46,530 nt of DNA from an uncultured Clostridia bacterium (GTDB lineage Bacteria; Bacillota; Clostridia; Oscillospirales; Acutalibacteraceae), in NCBI GenBank assembly GCA_944384995.1, contig CALWVN010000015.1, forward strand, positions 1 through 46,530. The letters run 5' to 3'. The position numbers were made by a program, and so were the translations under genes. Shown here one piece after another: positions 41,972 through 46,530 of this stretch. The notes below the pieces were generated by a model. The model saw nothing but the letters and a program-made list of their open reading frames with translations. It searched no databases and was not told the origin of the DNA. Position 1 is the first letter of the stretch; every line of letters starts with the position of its first letter.

Positions 41972-42047
41972 GCTGGTGTAGCTCAGTTGGTAGAGCAGCT
42001 GATTTGTAATCAGCAGGTCGGGGGTTCGAGTCCGTCCACCAGCTCCA
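41972..42047 (+). tRNA. tRNA-Thr (anticodon UGU), CCA encoded
   Basis: The cloverleaf is complete: acceptor GCTGGTG/CACCAGC, D-arm GCTCAGTTGGTAGAGC, anticodon stem GCTGA/TCAGC with loop TTTGTAA (anticodon TGT), T-arm with TTCGAGT, discriminator T and CCA at 42045-42047. Confidence 0.97.
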
Positions 42048-42058
42048 CCCCTGATACA

Positions 42059-42074
42059 GAGTCCGAACGGACTC
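42059..42074 (+). repeat. Hairpin between the two tRNA genes
   Basis: GAGTCCG and CGGACTC flank AA. The first arm repeats GAGTCCG of the tRNA-Thr T-arm. A second small stem (CCCTC/GAGGG) follows. They may be processing signals or a trace of an old recombination. Confidence 0.5.
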
Positions 42075-42138
42075 AACCCTCAAGAGGGTGAGCGCCGAGA
42101 AGATAACAATTCGGTGGGCGCAACGTACAATTTCATAT

Positions 42139-42223
<85 letters not shown>

Positions 42224-42253
42224 TATCAGGACAACAAAAAAGATATTGTCCGA

Positions 42254-42280
42254 GAAAACCCCGATTTTATCGGGGTTTTC
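42254..42280 (+). terminator. Terminator of the tRNA operon
   Basis: GAAAACCCCGAT and ATCGGGGTTTTC flank TTT. The stem ends in a T-run. It closes the tRNA-Thr/tRNA-Tyr transcript. Confidence 0.85.
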
Positions 42281-42398
42281 GCATTTCTAAAAGCGGTTTT
42301 CGCAAGTACAAATCCATAGATGTAAAATAGATATTTCCCCTTTGCGAGGGGATTTGAACTCTCGTGAAACAGAGAATTGACATCTTACATATAATCTG

Positions 42399-42435
42399 AG
42401 CCAATCGTTCAAAAACAACGGTTGGCTCTTTTTTT
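42399..42435 (+). terminator. Terminator hairpin just upstream of the right-arm genes
   Basis: An 11-base stem with one mismatch (AGCCAATCGTT/AACGGTTGGCT), loop CAAAAAC, is followed by CTTTTTTT, 34 bases before the start codon at 42470. It may be an end of a short leader, an insulator, or part of leader control of the element genes. Confidence 0.8.
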
Positions 42436-42469
42436 ATGCCATAAAACATGACATGAGAAAGGAGAAGAC

Positions 42470-43177
42470 ATGTTTACATCAACTCCAATACTAAGAGACT
42501 TGGAAAGACTCATGCAGCAAATTCCTAATTTTGCTCCGCGAGGTTACGGCGTTATGGTTCTTTGTGCGCATGAGAATACCGCTAATGATTGTGATTGTGC
42601 TTACTGCCTTTACCATACCGGCAGGGGGAAAAACATCAGATGTATGCTGGAACGCTGCGTCTGTATGAAGGAGCGAATCCAAGCCGGCGCAGCTACACAG
42701 AGAGAAGTCCTTACGGAAACCTTGTCGGCAATCCCGTATCCTCCGTTTCAGAGGCGACTGGAACAACATCTAAAAGAAAGCGAGGAAAGGCCCATGGAGT
42801 TTAAGGATACAAGGCATCGCCTGATCTTTGCCGAAGCGATCCAAAAGAGAGATATAAAAAACTATGCACTTATGTCAGCGTTGTATCTGCTAACTGCTGA
42901 TCTAAAACTGTGGAATGTCGTAAGGCGATACATGGAAGAAAACAGTATCCATTTTAACAAAATCAAACTTTGTGGTATCCATCCGGATGGCTATACCTTG
43001 TTCTGTGGTGCAAAAGACCTGTACCTTGGAACAAAGCATTTGTCAGTAGGTGATCTTTCCGATCCGGAACTGATTACCCCTAAAATGTTTGCCTTAGTTT
43101 GCAATGCAATGGCAATACGCCGGTTTGGACTCGGCGCAATAAATTACAGGAAGGATGAAAGTGAAGAAAATGCTTAA
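42470..43177 (+). CDS. ICE-type hypothetical protein with N-terminal Cys cluster and DUF6075-like C-terminus
   Basis: The protein has 235 residues. Residues 25-65 hold nine Cys with the pattern CDCAYC-x12-C-x4-CVC, which could bind a metal. The C-terminal half (FKDTRHRLIFAEAIQKRDIK, ALMSALYLLTADLKLWNVVR, GIHPDGYTLFCGAKDLYLGT) resembles DUF6075 proteins of clostridial mobile elements from memory; I hold this loosely. GAGAAAGGAGAAGAC precedes the ATG. It overlaps the next gene by 23 bases. Codon use is A/T-richer than the core. Confidence 0.65.
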   Translation: MFTSTPILRDLERLMQQIPNFAPRGYGVMVLCAHENTANDCDCAYCLYHTGRGKNIRCMLERCVCMKERIQAGAATQREVLTETLSAIPYPPFQRRLEQHLKESEERPMEFKDTRHRLIFAEAIQKRDIKNYALMSALYLLTADLKLWNVVRRYMEENSIHFNKIKLCGIHPDGYTLFCGAKDLYLGTKHLSVGDLSDPELITPKMFALVCNAMAIRRFGLGAINYRKDESEENA

Positions 43178-44027
43178 TGCAATCATTCAGAATCAAAAAG
43201 GAGAAACAGCGGTGGTCGATCTAACGGCAAACCGGAATACACTGTATCAGGAGATTCATACCATCGGGCTCTATCTGACTCCCGAACGACTTTTCCTGCG
43301 TGATGAAGAAGATGAGGAATACAGTGTCAAGCTCTATGCCGAAAGCGATATTGGTCAACATTTGCTGCCGCTGCTTGGAGAACATGACACACTATATGAT
43401 GCATATCTGCTTGATCTGGCGGTTACAAATGCGCGGGGAGAAATCAGGTCAGATCTGGAACAAAATATTCTGAACGATCAGTATCGAGATTTTTCCGAAG
43501 TATTGGATGACATCAATGAAATGAAAATGGCAGCGGCCGACACCCGCCTTACTTTTTATTGCCCTCTGAAGGCGTCACTTGATGAAGATGACGGCGAGGG
43601 CCCTTACGCGGTTTCCAACTGGTATATTGCAGATAACCGCAGTAGTATAGAGGATAGACTTTACGAGGAGCAATTGCCGGATTTGGGTGATATGGCAGAA
43701 TACCTTGGTGAACACAGCGGCATTGGTAAAAAACTTATCTATGCAGTTTGGGGACTGGATGAAATAAACGGCAGGCTTTATGGAAAAATTGACTGTTATT
43801 TGCACTCTGCCTTAAATGAAGAAGAAACCGAGGAACTGCGCGAGGCGATCATCGGGCAAAACAGCGACGGCTTTGGGGAGGGATTCGAACAGCGCCCTAT
43901 CAAGACGCAAGACGGTGATCTGTATGTATCTTTCTGGAATCCGAGCAGAGAATATTTCCTTCATACCGAATCCGAAATGGACGCATATATTCATGGTATG
44001 AACGGTCAGCAGATGGGAGGAATGTAA
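43155..44027 (+). CDS. ICE-type acidic protein, function unknown
   Basis: The protein has 290 residues from an ATG at 43155; an ATG at 43170 is the alternative. It is acidic, with the recognisable opening GETAVVDLTANRNTLYQEIH, then DEEDEEYSVKLYAESDIGQH and the ending ESEMDAYIHGMNGQQMGGM. Very similar N-termini occur in integrative elements of gut Firmicutes, from memory. Acidity recalls DNA-mimic antirestriction proteins, which would suit the next-door methyltransferase, but no ArdA domain is clear. It is 3 bases before the DUF4314 gene. Confidence 0.6.
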   Translation: MKVKKMLNAIIQNQKGETAVVDLTANRNTLYQEIHTIGLYLTPERLFLRDEEDEEYSVKLYAESDIGQHLLPLLGEHDTLYDAYLLDLAVTNARGEIRSDLEQNILNDQYRDFSEVLDDINEMKMAAADTRLTFYCPLKASLDEDDGEGPYAVSNWYIADNRSSIEDRLYEEQLPDLGDMAEYLGEHSGIGKKLIYAVWGLDEINGRLYGKIDCYLHSALNEEETEELREAIIGQNSDGFGEGFEQRPIKTQDGDLYVSFWNPSREYFLHTESEMDAYIHGMNGQQMGGM

Positions 44028-44030
44028 CCA

Positions 44031-44318
44031 ATGGAACAAAGAATGACACGCCGGCAAGTTGAACAGTACAAAGAAAGATATAAGCCGGGGACGAGGCTCT
44101 TTCTCATAAATATGAATGACCCTTATGCTCCGGTATCGTCTGGCACAAAGGGAACAGTAACACTTGTAGACGATCGGGCGCAGATCCATATGAGATGGGA
44201 TAACGGCAGAACCCTTGCTCTCATTCCGGGGGAGGACAGCTTCCGCACATTGACGGAAAAAGAAATGGCCGAGGAACAAGACGCCCTGGAAGCTAATTCC
44301 CCTATTATTGAAATGTGA
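44031..44318 (+). CDS. DUF4314 family protein
   Basis: The protein has 95 residues and matches DUF4314: VEQYKERYKPGTRLFLINMN, DPYAPVSSGTKGTVTLVDD, AQIHMRWDNGRTLALIPGED. It is a small beta-rich domain of unknown role, frequent in integrative and conjugative elements. It is 3 bases after the acidic protein and 17 bases before the methyltransferase. Confidence 0.85.
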   Translation: MEQRMTRRQVEQYKERYKPGTRLFLINMNDPYAPVSSGTKGTVTLVDDRAQIHMRWDNGRTLALIPGEDSFRTLTEKEMAEEQDALEANSPIIEM

Positions 44319-44335
44319 GGTGATGAGATAAAAGA

Positions 44336-45631
44336 ATGGTCGGATGCCATATGGCAATTCGATTTTTTGATATGTTTTCCGGCATTGGCGGATTCAGATC
44401 CGGTTTAATGAGGATAGGCGGATTTGAATGCATAGGCCACTGCGAAATCGATAAATATGCTAATCAAGCGTATAACGCAATTTATGAACCGAAAGGAGAA
44501 CTGTACTTTGAAGACGCACGAGCCATCGAACCGGACAAACTTCCAGATATCGACCTTATTTGCGCAGGATTTCCTTGTCAGAGTTTTTCAATCGCTGGAA
44601 AAAGGCGGGGATTTGCCGACACGAGAGGAACTCTCTTCTTTGAAATCAGTCGTATCGCCGCAGCTAAAAGACCTGAGGTTCTGCTGCTTGAAAATGTTCC
44701 CGGACTCTTATCGCATGACAGCGGCAGGACATTTGCGACGATACTCTCTTCGCTGGATGAATTGGGGTACGATGTCACATGGCAGGTGCTTAACAGCGCG
44801 GATTTCGGTGTCCCCCAATCCCGAAAGCGGGTGTATATTGTCGGATATCTTAGAGAAAAATGTGCCGGAGAAATATTATCTTTCACAGAAGCAAATGGAA
44901 AAAATATTATACAAGTCATATCAGGCTCACAAGGAAACAGAGTCTATTCAGATCAAGGATTAGGTGTAACGCTTACGAGCCAAGCAGGTGGTTTTGCAGG
45001 AAAAACCGGTCTCTACCAAGTTGGCATACCTATAAAAGTGAATACAAAAAAGGGATACCAGATCGCAGAACCGGGCGATAGTATAGATTTAGCCTACCCG
45101 AATCAAAATACGAGGCGCGGTAGAGTTGGAAAAGATATCGCTCATACTGTAACACCTGGAAATACTCAGGGCTGTTTTTTTATTGATTTGAATCATGATC
45201 CTGTTGTTACCGATAATGCAAGGTGCATTACGGCAAGACATGATTCAGGAATAAGTAACAGGCGCGGGGAACATTCGGGAGTTTTGATTGAAGAAAAACC
45301 ACGAGCAGTGATCAATCCTGACAGAGATACAGTAAGGCAACAAGGCAGACGAATTAAAGAGCCGGATGAAGAGATGTTTACCATTACGGCACAAGATCGG
45401 CATGGCATATGGCACAGAGGCAGGATCCGAAAACTCATGCCGATTGAATGCTGGCGGCTTCAAGGCTTTACCGATGAACAATTCAATAAGGCTGCTGACA
45501 CTGGTCTCTCAGACGGTCGGCTCTACAAAATGGCGGGTAACGCAGTGAGCGTTCCCGTCATTTCTGCTATCGGATATATGATACGGCAAATTTATGAAAG
45601 CCAACACTGTGTTGGAGGTGATGATGGATAA
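44336..45631 (+). CDS. Orphan DNA (cytosine-5) methyltransferase
   Basis: The protein has 431 residues. C5-methyltransferase motifs are in order: I FDMFSGIGGFRSGL, IV GFPCQSFS with catalytic C81, VI LLENVPGLL, VIII QSRKRVYIVG, and X MAGNAVSVPV. The target-recognition region between VIII and IX is long (about 180-370) and contains repeated ITA-type segments (TITAQDRHG, ARCITARHDSG, AHTVTPGNTQG). No cognate restriction endonuclease is next to it, so it is an orphan that could protect the element or mark DNA. The start at 44336 has GAGGTGATGAG upstream; an ATG at 44351 is an alternative. Confidence 0.92.
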   Translation: MVGCHMAIRFFDMFSGIGGFRSGLMRIGGFECIGHCEIDKYANQAYNAIYEPKGELYFEDARAIEPDKLPDIDLICAGFPCQSFSIAGKRRGFADTRGTLFFEISRIAAAKRPEVLLLENVPGLLSHDSGRTFATILSSLDELGYDVTWQVLNSADFGVPQSRKRVYIVGYLREKCAGEILSFTEANGKNIIQVISGSQGNRVYSDQGLGVTLTSQAGGFAGKTGLYQVGIPIKVNTKKGYQIAEPGDSIDLAYPNQNTRRGRVGKDIAHTVTPGNTQGCFFIDLNHDPVVTDNARCITARHDSGISNRRGEHSGVLIEEKPRAVINPDRDTVRQQGRRIKEPDEEMFTITAQDRHGIWHRGRIRKLMPIECWRLQGFTDEQFNKAADTGLSDGRLYKMAGNAVSVPVISAIGYMIRQIYESQHCVGGDDG

Positions 45632-45689
45632 AGGTGAGAAGTCAGTCAAACAGCTGAAAGAAAGGATATGGATAATAGCCTTGAAATGA
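45624..45689 (+). CDS. Possible 21-residue small ORF
   Basis: An ATG at 45624 with GGAGGTGATG upstream opens a frame MDKGEKSVKQLKERIWIIAL then K and a stop. It overlaps the methyltransferase stop. A frame shift near residue 15 would give the alternative ending NSLEMM, so it could be a broken short gene. Too short to name. Confidence 0.3.
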   Translation: MDKGEKSVKQLKERIWIIALK

Positions 45690-45714
45690 TGTAATTCCAC
45701 AACAGGAGGAATGA

Positions 45715-46464
45715 ATGGAAAAAATTATAAAAATCAGAGAGTTGGATGTCTGTTACGACAAAACGATAAAATATCACAAGAAAGAAATTCAATATATGTC
45801 ACGGAAAAAGTCCCGGCGTTCAGGCAGTGATGACTGTAATGTCAGGGGCTTTTTCATCTTAAGAAAATCAAGAACAGACAATAGATTGATGATCGGAAGC
45901 AATGTATTTGATTGCTTGGACAGCAGAAAGAAACTATATAAGCTCAAAGGATTTGTGAAAGATGAGGAAGAAAACCTCTATGGGCTTATTAAATGCAGGG
46001 TTCCATTTTATATATTTTGGCTTACCCTTCTTATCTGTCTGGTTATTTTGGTCAATTGTCTTAGTGAACATGAGACCGGAACTCAAGATGATGTCGTGTG
46101 GTCGCCTCAGATCGAAGATGGCATTTACAACGATGATGACAGCTTGGCAGAAGAAATTGAACAGAAGCAGATAACAATACATGGTTTTACCGACTGGACG
46201 ATCCCCGCAGGGCAAACAGACAGCCTGCCTATTGCTTTGGAAAACTCCGAAGGCAATCCTTGTTATTTTTCTTTTTCCATCGTACTTCAAGACGGCACGA
46301 AGCTATATGAGTCCGATCATGTGCCGCCTGGCGAGTCTTTGCGCAATATAACGATCAATAAGGCATTAGAAAAAGGCGATCACCAAGCATCTGTTTATAT
46401 CACGACCGCTGAAATCGGCACAGGTGCACCAATGAATTCAGTAAGAGCAGAAATTGGACAATAG
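45715..46464 (+). CDS. Single-pass membrane protein of ICE type
   Basis: The protein has 249 residues from an ATG at 45715 with GGAGG five bases upstream. It has a basic N-terminal part (MSRKKSRRSGS), one membrane segment (about residues 97-116, YIFWLTLLICLVILVNCL), and an extracellular domain (TIPAGQTDSLPIALENSEGN, then HVPPGESLRNITINKALEKG). Similar domains are seen in proteins of Firmicute conjugative elements from memory. Its job is unknown. A further ribosome site and ATG lie at the very end (46528-46530), so another gene likely starts there. Confidence 0.7.
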   Translation: MEKIIKIRELDVCYDKTIKYHKKEIQYMSRKKSRRSGSDDCNVRGFFILRKSRTDNRLMIGSNVFDCLDSRKKLYKLKGFVKDEEENLYGLIKCRVPFYIFWLTLLICLVILVNCLSEHETGTQDDVVWSPQIEDGIYNDDDSLAEEIEQKQITIHGFTDWTIPAGQTDSLPIALENSEGNPCYFSFSIVLQDGTKLYESDHVPPGESLRNITINKALEKGDHQASVYITTAEIGTGAPMNSVRAEIGQ

Positions 46465-46530
46465 TCAATAAAGTGGACAAGTGAAATTAGCAAAATAGCG
46501 TTTTTCCATTTGATTTGGAGAAAGGCCATG
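46465..46530 (+). other. End stretch with a ribosome site and start codon
   Basis: Only 66 bases remain. GGAGAAAGGCC followed by ATG at 46528-46530 looks like the start of another plus-strand gene that continues beyond the window. Only the first codon is visible. Confidence 0.4.

Noticed and set aside
42337-42366. tRNA-like remnant (GGGGATTTGAAC) after tRNA-Tyr
   Set aside because: A T-arm-like fold on the minus strand has two mismatches in the stem, and no acceptor or anticodon arm was found.
42377-42395. TTGACA followed by TATAAT as a promoter
   Set aside because: The spacing is 7 bases, far from the 16-18 needed, so the two boxes cannot act together.

Overview
The window looks like chromosome of a spore-forming, Gram-positive member of the Clostridia, probably a gut Oscillospiraceae/Ruminococcaceae-type organism. 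The reasons are purine-rich AGGAGG-type ribosome sites, consensus sigma-A promoters, a cysteine T-box, a yunB-type sporulation gene, a DUF4364 gene and a TnpV transposon relic. No species can be named from the sequence alone. The middle (about 9-41 kb) is GC-rich and reads as stable chromosome. The two ends (1-8.8 kb and 42.4-46.5 kb) are richer in A/T and carry accessory genes.

Left arm (1-8.8 kb, all minus strand): a cut-off secreted leucine-rich-repeat protein, a lipoprotein, a secreted protein with a cysteine/histidine tail, and two membrane proteins with TPR-like repeats form one unnamed surface gene set. Next come an XRE regulator and a 12-TM LuxR-type regulator that overlap by 4 bases, and then a TnpV relic. 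Core part 1 (9.1-16.3 kb, minus strand): a DUF4364 gene with its own promoter, and a seven-gene operon behind a perfect TTGACA-17-TATAAT promoter: D-amino-acid transaminase, DUF4392 D-glutamate cyclase-type protein, pxpB, pxpC, DUF1445 protein, pxpA and alanine racemase. Read together this is a D-amino-acid salvage route: D-Ala to D-Glu to 5-oxoproline to glutamate. It is the most interesting system in the window.

Core part 2 (16.4-22.05 kb, plus strand) diverges from that operon. It is a complete D-allose-type operon: ABC ATPase, permease, 3-epimerase, ROK kinase, binding lipoprotein and RpiB-type isomerase. It ends in a duplicated hairpin that flanks a MITE-like palindromic element. Then follow a three-domain acyl-activating enzyme/ACP/acyltransferase protein, rpmB (minus), and recA-recX-rimO-pgsA with a LexA-like box at recA. 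After that comes a T-box(Cys)-controlled operon: cysE, cysS, a DUF975 membrane protein, cofactor-independent phosphoglycerate mutase, and a MetY-type sulfhydrylase. It ends at a strong terminator near 35.2 kb.

Core part 3 (35.2-42.3 kb): yunB, a phosphotransferase-fold protein overlapping a MATE exporter, a small GH3 beta-glucosidase fragment, and a DUF4352/VanZ-like pair divergent from an XRE regulator across a shared inverted repeat. Then come an AlkD-like DNA-repair gene and a GT2 glycosyltransferase, followed by tRNA-Thr(UGU) and tRNA-Tyr(GUA). Right arm (42.4-46.5 kb, plus strand): genes typical of integrative and conjugative elements (a DUF6075-like protein with a cysteine cluster, an acidic protein, a DUF4314 protein, an orphan C5-cytosine methyltransferase and a single-pass membrane protein). 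This is probably the edge of an integrated element that continues past the window.
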